Positions 24,801 to 38,500 of a DNA stretch of 64,000 bases are shown in pieces. Under the pieces are notes generated by a model. The model searched no databases, was not told where the DNA came from, and worked only from the letters and a program-made list of their open reading frames with translations. A program made the position numbers and the translations under genes. The DNA comes from Hippophae tibetana. Its lineage: Eukaryota > Streptophyta > Magnoliopsida > Rosales > Elaeagnaceae. Position 1 is the first letter of the stretch; the number at the start of each line of letters is the position of its first letter. The DNA lies in assembly GCA_037013495.1 (NCBI GenBank), contig CM072810.1, positions 110,887,398 through 110,951,397 of the forward strand, written 5' to 3'.

Positions 24801-27624
24801 TTCATCGACTTTGTCAACACGATTATCTTGTTTGATATATATATATATATATATATTGTTACACAATGATAATTAGAAAGTATATATATCGTATTAAATA
24901 TTTATTAAGTTTTGTAATGTCTATTTTATGAATCAACCGGTTTAATATTTTTAATTAAATTTATTATTTTAATCATGATTATAATATATAATAGTATTTT
25001 TAAAAAAATTAAGCTGTTGTTTTTATCTCAACTTTATTGATGAGTTCTTTTGAGATTTTTAATTGGGCTTTTTGAAATTCTTCGCTGTTCATAAGAGAAT
25101 AATTTGACTACAATTCACAAAGGTAGATGCTCGATTTTTTATTCACAAAGGTGAAATGTGAAACCTCAAAAGAGGATGGGAAAAATAATAGCAAATTGTC
25201 ACATAGCATTTTGTGCAAGTGTTTTGAAAAAGAATAAATCTTGGTATTAATTATCATTTTTTTTTCGATTAAATTATTTACATACTTTAAATATGATTTA
25301 GCTTTAACTTCATATATTTTAATTCTTTCTTATTTATTAACAGAGACGGTGGATCAAATACATGATTTAAATACATATATACTTTCACTAAGTTGTCTAA
25401 ATAATCATGCAAAGTTTGACCTGTATTGGCCCTACCATATGATACAGCTAATGTCCACCCCCAAATCTTTAGTGAATATCATAATCTATACTTTAGGCTT
25501 AGCTGCAAAAGCATGCAGCTTTCTATTCATTTGGTTTTCCAAGGGGATTGGTACAGGTGAACTCTGAAATCAAATTTAATTATAAATTCATCAATCTAAG
25601 CATGAAATAATAGAAGGGATCAAAAATAATTACCTTTAATTATTGAAATTGTTATTAAAATTCAAAAATTAAAACTGATTTTCTTTATGTGTTAATAATT
25701 TATAAATTTTTAATAATACTTATAATATATTATAATTTAATTATATGTTGGATTTAGGAATCATAACAACTCTTTTATAGTCATGATTCACGTTATAACA
25801 TTATCATCATTATTAGCTTTTTATCATAACCTATAAATTTTAGTTTTTCAATAACAAAAACGTTTTAATATATTAAAAAAATAGATTAAAAATTACACAT
25901 ATATATATATATAATGTGTGTCAACAAGTTATATATTACTTAACACAATTAAACATGTTGAATCTTGCTATAAACGTGTAACTTGAGTTATATTAAGAAA
26001 AGAAAATAATTAATACTGAGTATATATATATATTTATTTATTTCTCATACTTGAAAGCTTTTGTACATGTAAAAGCTAGCTTCAACACTTATAGACTAAT
26101 TATCACATGACATATTATATGAACCCAATCCAATCCCAACTCCTTTCGACTGGAAAAACCCAACCCATCATATTTGGGCTTTGTGGTGCAAATAATTATT
26201 GGATCAAGAGTTCTACCGAATAAGCTTATAGTTTCCAAAATAAACCAAAAAAATTCTTATAATTTACAGGTGTGTTAACTTAGAAGACATGAGAACACTC
26301 TTTAAATCGGATATTAATTACTTTATATCTTGTAACTATTTGGTTTATTTATTTTATTTTTATAATTTTTAGGTGACTTCTATTAATCATATAATTTAAA
26401 AATATGATTAATTGATTTAAAAAAATTAAAAATTAAGATTTTTTAAAAAATAAAATAAAAATTATATATTTTATTAATAAAAAATAAAAAAAATAACAGT
26501 TTAATTTCCCAACTTTCACTCTCCATCCCTCTTTATTATTTTTATTTTTTTACTCATTTTCTCTCTTACTCATACACTATTTTTCAATTTTATTTTTTAT
26601 TTTTTATTAATAAAATAATGATAAGAGAAGGAATGAGAGAGAAATAAAGGAGTAGAGAGATATAATTTTTTTATATAAATGTTATTTACAAATAATAGGA
26701 AAAATTATCTATAATAGAATTTTAATAATTAGAAAACATATTTTAAACGAGAAGAAAAATATTTATTTATCAATAATATTATTTTTTAATCATTAAATCT
26801 TAAATTCTAAACACAACCTTAAATCATATATTATATAAGTTAAACTAATTAAATTTAAGATTATTTTAATATTTTTAATATGTGAGTATATATATGTTTT
26901 TTATTTTTTATAAGTAAATATATATTCTAATAAAATGTTATCTGTCAGACTCTTAAATGAACAATCTTATCATGTTATTTTGATTATCTTAAACTATCCT
27001 AAACCAAATGGTTATAGTTATTAAGACTCACTTTTTTTTTCCCATTTATCATATTAGTAAAAAACAATATAAATAATTAAAAACTAAAATTTTATTAAAA
27101 TTAATGTGATAATAAATTATAAATTAAAAAAATAAATATTATTATTTTAATTAATAATTATATACCATATTAATTATAAATATATTTCAGCTTATTACAT
27201 AAAAATATTCTTAATCCATGACATTAGAGTTGTATAAATCCAATGTAAGAAATATATATATAAATTTTTGCTAATATTTGTTGTGCGATGATAAAAAAAT
27301 AAATTATTTTTTATACACGTAATATAGTATAAAAAAATATAAGAATAAAATTAAACATAAACTTATATTATATTAATATTTTTTATAGTAAGCTCTTATG
27401 AGTTAGTATTAAATTATAATAAGTTACTTCCTCACCGGGTGCTTAAAAAAACAAATGGCACCAATATTAACTTCATTATTAATAAAGCATGAATAATTTA
27501 TAATGAGTAACTTAGCATCAAATTATATAAAATTACTATTTCATCCTCCATCAGACGATCGTCATTCATCGCCAACGATAATCCCTGATTGCTTAACCTC
27601 ACTTCTCACGTAACCTCAAAATCC
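21836..27624. other. AT-rich gene-free spacer
   Basis: Contains simple repeats (ATAAT near 22495, AT at about 24836-24857, a poly-A run near 24168) and a less AT-rich patch at 25339-25570. No gene could be supported; the longest frames are low-complexity and lack an ATG or any family resemblance. Confidence 0.6.
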
Positions 27625-27627
27625 TAA

Positions 27628-28432
27628 GGTGTCGTTTGATTCGTGGAATAGAATCGAAATCGAAATCGAAATCGGAATAAAATGGAATGAAAAGAAAATA
27701 ATGTTGTTTGGTTTAACTACTGGAATAAAGCTCAGAATAAGGATTACATTCTTTGGTTTGACATTGGAATGAAATGAAAAAAACTGTAAATGACCTTAAT
27801 ATCCATATATGATGTAAAGTTCAAATAATGTTATTTAATTATTATTTTTTCGTATTATTGAAATCATTATTTTTCTAAATAATTATTACATAATTAAAAA
27901 GAAATATATTATTAAAATTATTATTTTTCTAAACAGGGTTTAGGGTTTTGAGGTTTGGGATGTTGGATTTAGGGTTTAGGGATTTAGGATTTGGGGTTAT
28001 ATTTGTGGGTTAAAATTATTATTTTTCTAAAAAGGGTTTAGGGTTTCAGAATTTGAGATTTTGGATTTAGGGTTTAGGGTTTAGGGTTTTGGGATTTATG
28101 TTTTAGGGTTTAGGGTTTTGGGATTTAGGTTTTAGGTTTTAGGGTTTAGAGATTTAGGATTTAGGGTTTAGAGATTTGAGATTTATATTTTAGGGTTTAG
28201 GGATTTAGATTTTAAGGTTTTGAGTTTTGGGATTTGAGTTTAAGGTTATATTTTAAGTGAGGATAAAATTAGAAAAAAACAATTAAATGAGAATAAAATT
28301 ATAATTATCAAAAGTGAGAAAGAATTGTGATTAATTATCTTTTATTAATCGATTTTATTTCGTACATACATTATGTTCAACAAAACATACACGATAGAAA
28401 GAATCAATTCTAATTCTTTTTCATTCAAACGA
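27628..28432. mobile_element. MITE-like element with telomere-like internal repeats
   Basis: Left end GGTGTCGTTTGA-TTCG-TGGAATAGAAT and the reverse complement of the right end (TCGTTTGAATGAAAAAGAATTAGAAT) are similar for about 28 bp, and TAA flanks both sides (27625-27627, 28433-28435), as for PIF/Harbinger-type elements. The left end also carries a short GAAATC microsatellite (27650-27675). The right end lacks 4 bp seen at the left, so the boundary is tentative. It ends 25 bp before the PPR start codon. Confidence 0.5.
27930..28255 (+). repeat. degenerate interstitial telomere-like array (TTTAGGG variants)
   Basis: More than twenty copies of TTTAGGG or one-step variants (TTTAGGA, TTTTGGG, TTTAGAG) are interspersed with TTT/TTTT spacers. 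The plant telomere motif is TTTAGGG. The variants are mixed irregularly, which argues for an old, mutated array or a telobox-rich promoter segment. Confidence 0.85.
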
Positions 28433-28457
28433 TAAATCTTTCATAGAAGCTCCGTAA

Positions 28458-31400
28458 ATGGCATCTCCGATGGCCACCCTCTTGCGGACACGAAACCTAA
28501 TAAAAAATCTAAACCATAGCACAATCTCCTTCAAAACCATTACAACCTTCACATATCTCAACCAAAAACTTCAGGTGGCCGAGCCAACTCACTCACCCAA
28601 CCCAACTCCACTTCCTCCTAACCCAGCCCCTGGAAGTCCTCTTTATAATGAAAACTGGAGAAGTCCAATTCCTAACACGCTCTTGACGCAGTCTCTACTT
28701 CCCCCTGAGCTCCTTCAACAGTCTCCGAGTGCTCGCATCCAAGCCATGTCGCAGACCCTAGATATTCGGAGCACAATGAATGTATTTGCAGATTGGATGA
28801 CTTCCCAAAGATGGGCAGACATGAAGCAATTGTTCGAGTTTTGGGTTCGATCGTTGGATCCGAATGGAAAGCCAAACAAGCCTGATGTGAATGTTTTCAA
28901 TCATTACTTGAGGGCCAATTTGATGACCGGAGCTTCAGCTGGGGAGTTGCTAGACTCTGTGGCTCAGATGGAGGAGTATAACATTACTCCCAATACAGCG
29001 TCGTTTAATTTGGTCCTCAAGGCCATACACCAAGCCAAAGAAACTGAGGCTGCTCAAAAATTGCTCGAACGGTTAGCTAATTCAATTGTTCTCCATTGAG
29101 TGGATACAAAAGAATATATCCATAAGAGTTACTTTAAAAATTCTATGCATCAAATGTCGAGTAAGATTGGGGTCTGTGTATATGCATTCAAACAGTAGTG
29201 TGTGAGGAAATCAAAATCTACTGTGTTCTTTGGAATGGACATTTTTATTTTTGTAAAGTTTGATTTAGTTACTAGAAAGTGGGTACCAAACAGATTTTAA
29301 TGTATGTGTTTATCTCTTATAGAAAGGGAAAAACAATCCTAAACAATAAAACTTAGACTGATGGGTTAAATCCTAAAATATGTTCAATCTTGAAACGTTC
29401 AGAGTTAGTTACATACTTGCAAGGTTTAACTTTTGGTTGGAACCGTAGCAGTTATGGAGGCCATGGATTGTCGGGGTTCTGCAATCTTGCCAATCACCGA
29501 CTAAAGGTCTAGCATCGAATTCCTCTATTCCCTATCCTCAATTAACGTTTGTTAAAAAAGGCTGCAAGTGTATCAGGATGCTGCAAACAGGGAAAGAATC
29601 TGCCCCGGATGATGAGTCTTATGATTTAGTGAACAGCATGCTTTTTGAAGCAGGCCAGATTGATGCTGCCTTGAAATGCATAGACTTGACTTTAAAATCT
29701 GGTTATACCTTGTCAATGAAGGCATTTTCTGACTGTGTGTGGGCCTGTGTCAAGAAGGGCAAGCTGGATCAACTAGTTTCGGTTATAGATAGATGCAATG
29801 TATGTAATTTTACTGCATACATTTGGACCATACGGTGCAATTATCAATTAACTTGCATAACCAGGTTTGTTTTTTGCTATCAGTCTATGGAACAAAACAA
29901 AGCACTTTGTCCACCGTGGAACTTGTGCAACTTAATTGCAGATGTTGCTATGCACGACGATCATAGCAAGTTAGCATATAATGCCCTGGAGTTTATGGCC
30001 AAATGGATCTCTAGAGGTGAGAGGGCAAGCCCCCCTCTTCTGCTTTCTGTAGATGAAGGGTTGCTTGTGTCAGCTCTTTCAACTGCTGGCAGAACCTATA
30101 ATTCAACTTTACTGGATGCATCATGGGCTATCCTACTACGCTCATTACGTCATAAGAAGGCCCCAAATCCTGAATCTTACATTGCCAAGATATATGCCCT
30201 TGCATCGTTGGGGAATCTGCCAAGAGCTTTTAGTACCCTGCACGAGTTCGAATCTGCTTATGGAAATACTGATAAAGAAGCAGAAGAGGAACTTTTCTCT
30301 CCATTGACTTCTTTACATCCGCTAGTTGTTGCAGGCTCAAAGAAGGGTTTCGAGACTTTGGATAATGTATGTCCTTTTATCTGTATAACTTAAAAATCAC
30401 CATAATTTGTTTGTAGAACAGACATAGTTTTGCTTGTATGTGAGTTTGCTCATTTATGACTATATTATTTGAGTTGAGGTTGCTGTTATACTTGTGTATT
30501 CTCTTGAATTTGTGCAAGAAAAATAGCATGTGCATGCTGTTTCCATTAACTAGATCGTAGATTTGTGTACTTTTGCTTTGCAGCTTTCTATATCACATTT
30601 TCATTCATCTTCTTCAGGTATATTATCAACTAGAGAATTTGAACCGAGCTGAATCTCCTTACAAATCTGTTGCTGCTTTAAATTGCTTAATCTTAGGTTG
30701 TGCAAATACCTGGGATATTGACCGAGCCTACCAAACATTTGAAGCCATTGGTTCCAGTTTTGATTTAACCCCTGATGTTCACTCTTACAATTCTCTAATG
30801 TATGCTTTTGGGAAGCTGAAAAAGGTGAGTACGTAGGACTGGTGTCTCTCTCTCTCTCTATTGCGAGAGAAAGCCCATCGTATCTCAGAAAGTCAGAATA
30901 TACATGCTGAACCTTTCTATGAAGCTTTGTGATATTGGTAGCCACAGATGTGTGGTTGCTTGGGTTCCTTCCTGGTAGAAAGCTAAGGATCCATATCGTT
31001 ATAAAAAACGCACAAATATTTTGCTAAAACTAGTTCTTTTAATACCCTTGCAGACCTTTGAAGCTTCAAGAGTTTTTGAACATATGCTAAGTTTGGGCAT
31101 TAAACACAATGCAATGTCATTTTCTTTGATTGTAGATGCTCATCTCATCAACCGAGATCCAAAAACTGCTCTTTCTATAATTGATGACATGGTAACTATT
31201 TTCTTTAATGGATGATCGGCAGGCCTTGTTTGTAACCTTTTGGCTTACCGTCTCTACCTGAGAAGCTAATATTATTTGCAACCATTGTTGGTTTAGATAA
31301 ATGCTGGTTTTGAACCATCAAAAGAGACATTAAAGAAGGTCAAAAGGCGATGCATTCGGGAGATGGACTATGAGAGCAATTACAGAGTGGAGATGGACTA

Positions 31401-31512
31401 TGAGAGCAATTACAGAGTGGAGTCTATGGCTAGAAAATTCAGAATTCGAATGGGAACAGAGACCCGCAGGGACATGCTATTCAATCTTGACTATAGCACC
31501 GAATCAGCTTGA
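28458..31512 (+). CDS. P-class pentatricopeptide repeat protein, mitochondrial type
   Basis: Six exons with consistent phases: 28458-29071, 29577-29799, 29884-30366, 30618-30824, 31054-31191, 31297-31512; 626 aa. Sequence agrees along its length, by recall, with the Arabidopsis protein encoded by At1g26460 (about 630 aa). Residues 1-35 (Arg/Lys/Ser/Thr-rich, no acids) look like a mitochondrial presequence, followed by a Pro-rich stretch. Helical PPR units are spread from about 150 on, for example PDVNVFNHYLRANLMTG, PNTASFNLVLKAI, PDVHSYNSLMYAFGKLKK and HNAMSFSLIVDAHLINRD. PPR proteins bind organellar RNA in editing, splicing or stability; the target is unknown. Oddities: intron 2 is 84 nt, a multiple of three and stop-free, and the last exon has an exact 30-bp duplication. 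A foldback element ends 25 bp upstream of the ATG. Confidence 0.94.
31360..31419 (+). repeat. exact in-frame 30-bp tandem duplication in the PPR last exon
   Basis: 31360-31389 and 31390-31419 are identical. They add a second copy of EMDYESNYRV to the C-terminal region. The related Arabidopsis protein has one such segment (recalled). Confidence 0.95.
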
Positions 31513-34500
31513 TAGGTAACACGCTTACAGGAGAAGAAAAAATCACACTGGAAGATATTATTGCTGCTTATAACTCTTAGCTATGCATTGCATGGTAGCA
31601 TTTAATTTATATATCTCATATCCGATTACGTTGTACATGCTTGGAAACCAAATGATTGGATTAAACAAGTACAAGGGACCACATGCTGCTAGGTTTTTTC
31701 ATTACTATATTCGTTTTGCAATAAATAATTTATATAATTTATTATTATAGTTATTACTCTTTTCATATTCTAAATTTATTCTTTTAAAAAAAATAAAAAA
31801 TAAAAGTATTTTGCACTCATAGACGCAGTTAGAATTTAAGTCATTACAATGCGCAAAGGAAGGGGTGATAATTGGGACGAAGCCTAAAATATGAACCAAA
31901 TGAATATGATATAAATTATGTTTTTAGTTAGAATTAACTATTAATTCATTTATATTTATAAATATATTTTAGATTTTATTATCATTATAAATTACATAAA
32001 AATAATTTAATTTTCTTATAATATTAAAAATGTGTAAAATTAGGTCAAGTAATACAAACATGGATATGCATAACACTAATAAATACAATATAAACATGCA
32101 TAATTCACATGAATTAACACCCTTATTCTAAGGGGACATATACAGGTATATTACTACATTATTTTGGCTTGAGGGGGAATTCTTACTAGAATCCAAAACA
32201 CCAATATAGTATAATTTAATACAAATTATATTTTAATTAAAATTAACTATTAACTTTTTGTAATTGCAAAGATATTGAATTTTCTTAAATTTTTTTACTA
32301 GAAAGATTTTTTTATCATCAAGTAGGATTTGAATCTAATACCTTTATTCTATTAAAAATAAATAAATAAATGAGTTAAAATTAATTTATTTTTTTCATAA
32401 TATTAAAAATGATTGAACTTGGGTTTCGAAACACGAACTTAAACCCACACAATACAAATAAATACAATAAGAACATGCAAATTCTACCGAAATTGCTACC
32501 CCTAATTTTGAAATATATGTTTTTATCATTTTTTCTTCTTCATATTAATCTATCTATGTCATAAATAAAAAAAATAAAATTATGTCTTGTAATTTTTTAA
32601 ATAAAATTACCTACATATATTAAAATAGAAAAAAAAATACACATATCTTTAATTTTACAAATTAGATACATTTATCACATTGCTTTAAACTAATACCTTT
32701 TAGTTAACTTACTATTATATTTATGGATATTTAGTTATTTTATGTCATTTTTAATAAATTTAATATTTTACTTTACTCTTTTCAACTTTTTCTCTTAAAA
32801 TATCTACCAGCCCATTGTTAAAAAAATTTAATTTGATCATACTTAAGTTTTTTTTCTAAAACAAATAAAAAAATTCAAAATTGATAAAAAATAACTAAAG
32901 CGTCTAAAAATGTAACAATAAGTTATAAAAATGCATCAATTTTAAGAAATGTAACTAACTTATTTAATTTGTGAAAATGAAATAACCAAAGTATCATATT
33001 ATCTTTTAAGGTAACGATTATTATTACTATTTATCCCTTATCTTATATTTATTTAAGACTCTATGGATTAGTTAAATATAAATTATTAATGTTTAAAATA
33101 TTGATAATTATCTTAAATGTTATTTAAAATATTAGTTATATGATTAATTTTTTTAAATAATAATAACAATATTATACTTTACATTAAAATAAAATTTTGT
33201 TATTATTTTTAATATTTTAATAGATTACATGTATCATACATATAAAAATCTAAATTATACCTTATAAATTTTCAAACAAAATTGTTCACATATTTTGAAT
33301 AGAAAACATATTTAGAGTATATTTCTTTTATAAGATAATTATCTAATAAATAAATTATATATTATTAAATATTAAGAGGTTTAAATATATATACTTAGCT
33401 TATCTATATCAGTTAAGGCCTTATACATAACATCTTCACGTTTTTTACTATCTTTTATCTCTAAAACTATTTCAGTTAAAACTCTCGTTCATTTTTAGAG
33501 TTTGTAACAATAAGTTATAAACATGTACACCAATATCATTCATTTTTAGAGTTTGCTCACCCATTTAAGGATCAAGATAAATAATTTGTGGTGATAACAA
33601 TTAACACAAAAGTCAGATTCAACTTATGATTCTAATATAAGGATTCATTTAATTTTAACTTACCTTATCAAATATGTCGATAATAATTTAACATTGTCCT
33701 TTTTATAGTTTGTTAATTAGTTTTTTAATATGAATAAATATTAAAATATCTTTATAATAAATATATTTTTTAATAAAATTTATTTTAATTATTTTATTAT
33801 CTATTGATTATATATTTATCATTTAAATTATTATTTTAATCACATTAAATATAACTATTAAAACAGTACATGTTTATTTATTTAATGAACATATTGACTT
33901 CAATTAATTTATTTATGGGTGGATTATGTTTGTCATGAATTAAAAATTTTAGGATCCACGTCATATTATATTTCATATTTATTATTAAAAATTAACTCAT
34001 AAAGATTATTTTTAAGTAAAAATATTCATTTAAGTTCGAATAAGTTGTGTTTATCATGTTTATATAGAATTAACTTCTTAGATAATAAAATATTAATTAA
34101 ATAATTTATGTATTATATGATATATTTGATTTATTTATCACAAGTTTGTTAATATGAAGTATAATCATTTATTTTTGTATCTTATTTAAATTATATATTT
34201 TATAAAAAAATTATTATTATATATTTAATTTTAATTAAATAACAAGTTAATTAAATTTTTATTTTAAGAATATTTAACAAAATCACTTTATAAAATTTTA
34301 GCAACTATTTTTCACACTATTATAATAAAAGTAACCTAAAACTTTAAATAATAGTTGTTTTTATTTTATTTTATAAATAAGTTTATAAAAATATTAGTAA
34401 TTAATATTAATATATATTTATTAAATTTAAATTAATTTATACGCACGTACCCAAAAATTAGTATTATAAAAAATGTAAAATAAATGGACGGCAAAAATGT

Positions 34501-35520
34501 GTGTGTCTTTTAGAAGGGATAAAATCCCATTTACATTAGATTACACGTTGAATGCTTGAAGCTATAAATCATGAGTATTTTCTGTACTACAGCGCCTACT
34601 ACCTAATTTCTTAAAAGAGAAACAGACACAAAGTTAATTTTAGAAAAAAGTATATTTAAGATTTTTTTTAATTATAATTAAATTTAATAAAAATATATTA
34701 TATTAATTATAATTATATTATAATTGAGTGACACACCACCTTAAGCATTAACCTAAAAAGTACGGCGACATTGGACCGTAGATTTTTAATCAAAGGATAC
34801 TTCTTAATTACTTTTAAACATATGAAAACTTTAATCCTTACTTATTTCTTCAGGACAATAACATTTAATTTCTTAAGTTAAAGGGAATAAAAGCGTCCAT
34901 ATATACTAAAAAGGTAGAGTGAATATATTTATTATTATTAAATTTTAGAATTATTATAAAAATATAATCGAATTTTAATTTATTATTTTTATATTATTAA
35001 ACCTTACAAATTTATAAAAATATATCAAATTATTTTATTACTTTTATAACATTAAACTTTATAAATATAACAAAAATATTATTAATGTACATTAACTTGC
35101 CATTAATTGATTGATATTGAGAATATTAAGTATCATTAAATAAATTTTAATAGTATGAAAGTAACAAAAAAAATTTGATGTTATTTTTGTAACAATTGTA
35201 AAGTTTAATAGTATAAAAATAGTAAGTATCATTAAAGTTGTAAACATATAATTTAATTTTAATGAGCGATAAAAATAATATTAAATTATAATTAGTGATA
35301 TAAATGTATTACTACGTTGTTTTTTATAATTATATTATATTTCGATAGTAGATTTGTACAATTAATAAGAAGTTTGTTAATAAATTTTTATCACTAATAA
35401 AAAAATTGATAGACATATTTTATCAATAATAAAGAATTCAACAATAGATGTATCACAACAAGTATTAAATTTATACCATTAATATTATTTAAATAATATT
35501 TTTATTACTTAATAAAATTA

Positions 35521-35562
<42 letters not shown>

Positions 35563-38500
35563 TACTATAATTCGTTAAGGGACAAAAAGATACTGCATGT
35601 GAATTTATTTTTATAAATAGAATATATTAATAATTTTATTTTAAATTTATTATAATTAACCATTTTATTATTACATTTATAGATATTTTAATATTTTAAA
35701 TAAAACAACATAAAGATTTAGAATAAAAAAATTCATACTATTAATTTTTTATCTTAAAAGAAATAAAATCGTAAATTTTTTATTATATATTTTTTTAATT
35801 TTATTAAATATCTTTGTGTAATTTAGAATGTGGGATACATATAACTAATTTTAAAAATACCATTATTTAAATAAAAATATTTTATTAACGTTAAACATTA
35901 AAAAAATAGTAATATTTTAACTTGAATATCCCTAGGTTAACTTGAATATCACTAGGTTACTAATCCCACTCTTATTGTGTTATTAAAATGGTAACGGAGA
36001 ATAAGTAACCCGTACTCTAGTAAGAGATTTGTACCTTTTGTCTTTATGGGCGGCTCTACAGTACGGAGTAAAGCTAAAATATGAAATTTGGGCATTAAAT
36101 ATTTTTCATATTATAGGAACATTATGTATTTTTCCCAAAATAAAATAAAATACAAGAACATAAATAAAAGTTTGGATCCAATTTCCTTGTGTTATTTTCA
36201 ATGTTTCTTAATATATATAATTAATATATAACAAATACACATATAAAAATAATTAAAAATATGGGATTTTGTTGTCTATATATTTATCAATCATTAATGG
36301 TATATAAAATAAGTAAATTGCTTCACAAAAATTTTATTTTTATTTTTGGCAGAGTAACCCTAGAGATATTTTATATTAAGTCATAATTATTATTTATTTC
36401 CTTAAATTAATAGTAATATCTCGTAGTTTAATTACTTTAAAAAATTACTAATTTTAAAAAATAATATTAGAATAATATAATTTGACCTTAATTGGTCCAT
36501 ATTTTCAAATGATTTTTTTTAAATAAAACTATTTATAATCTAAGGATTTAAATGATACTAATAATCTAATTTATGAGACTTTTAGATTAATTTTCTCTTT
36601 ATTTTTAACAATTTATTTAGACATATAAATTATATATTAAACAAATATTTAATACAGTTTTACTTTGTTATACCTAATTCAAGGTTTTTCTAAAACCATG
36701 CAAATATTTAAAAAAACATATATTTTTAGTCAAATATAAAAAAATTTATTAAAAATATACACTAAAGATAAATCTAAATAGAAATAAAATGGAATTGAAA
36801 TGTAGATAAATTATAATAAAAATGAATTGGAGTAAGTAAAATAATTACCTTTGATTACGGGTGTAAATTTGTGTCATGATTTGATTCATAGAATCGAATA
36901 CAAATTAAATTAAATTTGAACCTCCTCAAATAACTCCATAAAAATCGAGTTAAGTTTAAGCCAATTGTTAACCTAAATCAAATTAAAAATCTTATGATTT
37001 TGTGATATATATATATATAATGTTATAGATAATATTATGACTTAAAATTGATGAAATCTTAAATTTTTTATAGATTATTTTGAATCTTAATGTTGAATGA
37101 TAATGTAATATAACTTGTTAATTTATGTTTGTTTTTTAATTGACTAGTTATTATAATATTATTATTTTTTGTTCTTATTTTGTTTTATGAAATGATGTTT
37201 ATATTAATGAGTTATAATATCATTAAAAATATTTTTTGATTTATAAATTTTTTTTAAATAACTAAACAAACATGCAATTAACAATTAAGATTATTTTAGA
37301 TCATTCCTTTTATTATTGATTTAAATAAGGAATTATATTTATTGAATCAATTTAAATTTAATTTGATTTAAAATTTAATTATTTTAAACGTGATTAATTC
37401 AAACAATTTTAAATTTACCTGTACGAATGGTACACTTAATTTTAATGATACTTACTAACCTTTAATAGAATCAGAGTAAGGTAAAAATAAATTCTTTGTA
37501 TATAAAAAGTAAAAATATTGAAACACATTAGGAAAAAAAAGATGAAAATAGTAATTTTATCAAAACCTCTTATAGTATAAGTTTGTTTTTTTATATATTA
37601 AAAAACTAAAATTATTATATTTTACATAATTAAAATAAGATTTTTTTTATAGAAAATAATATGCTCTCTTAAAGTTAAAATTTTGAATTTTTTAAATATA
37701 AATAATGGAATAGAGTAAAATAAGTAAAGATATTCAACTTAATTTTGTTATAAAGTAATATGACGAGAAAATCTTTAAAACATACTTACAAATTTATTTT
37801 CAATTGTATTTAAAATAAAATTTGATAACGTATTAGTAATTACTTTTTTAGAAAACAATGAAATAAATTTTAAAAATTTATATAGATTTATATCTAAATA
37901 AAATAAATATACATACACAATATAAAATTTAAAAGTTAAAATATATTTTTAATAATAAATATAAGTTCTTATTTTTATAATCTCAATTAATTTAAAGAAT
38001 AGATATATTAAATAATAATTAAAGAGAAAATAATTTTACTAAATTTATTAGTTAAAGTCTTAAATTGTTCGAGATATAAATTTTGTTTTTTCTTATATAA
38101 GAAACTAATAAGGCATATAATTTCATTTTTTAATTAGTTGATAACATGTAATTAATAATTAAATACATAATATATTTTTTAATTTTAATCTTTTAATTTT
38201 TTAATTTTTTGTAATATTATATTTTAAACATATAATAAATGTTTACAAAAAAAATAAAATTCTTATCTAATTAGGATCCATCTTATCTCCATTGAGGATT
38301 AGCCGCCACTGCTTCTCGTGAGGTGTTGACTAGTATAGACCATACATAAGAATTCTCCACCATGGCTTCAAAATGTCCTTAGAACTTAGAAGGGTGTTAT
38401 TGTCTTCTTCTTTACATGGCTTTTGGACTCTTTGGAAGGTAAACTAAGGGAAAATTTTCATTTTAGACAGCTGGCTTTAATACTAGGAGATATATAGGAA

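Noticed and set aside
25241..25567. Plus-strand 108-codon hydrophobic frame
   Set aside because: Begins at a non-ATG codon, has biased composition from AT-rich DNA and no recognisable domain. Kept only as a less AT-rich patch in the spacer note.
28672..28900. Minus-strand frames of 61-67 codons
   Set aside because: Antisense shadows of PPR exon 1.
35524..35557. Long AT dinucleotide run considered as a structural or origin element
   Set aside because: Simple AT microsatellites recur throughout this AT-rich window (24836, 41339, 57677, 60064) and nothing distinguishes this one.
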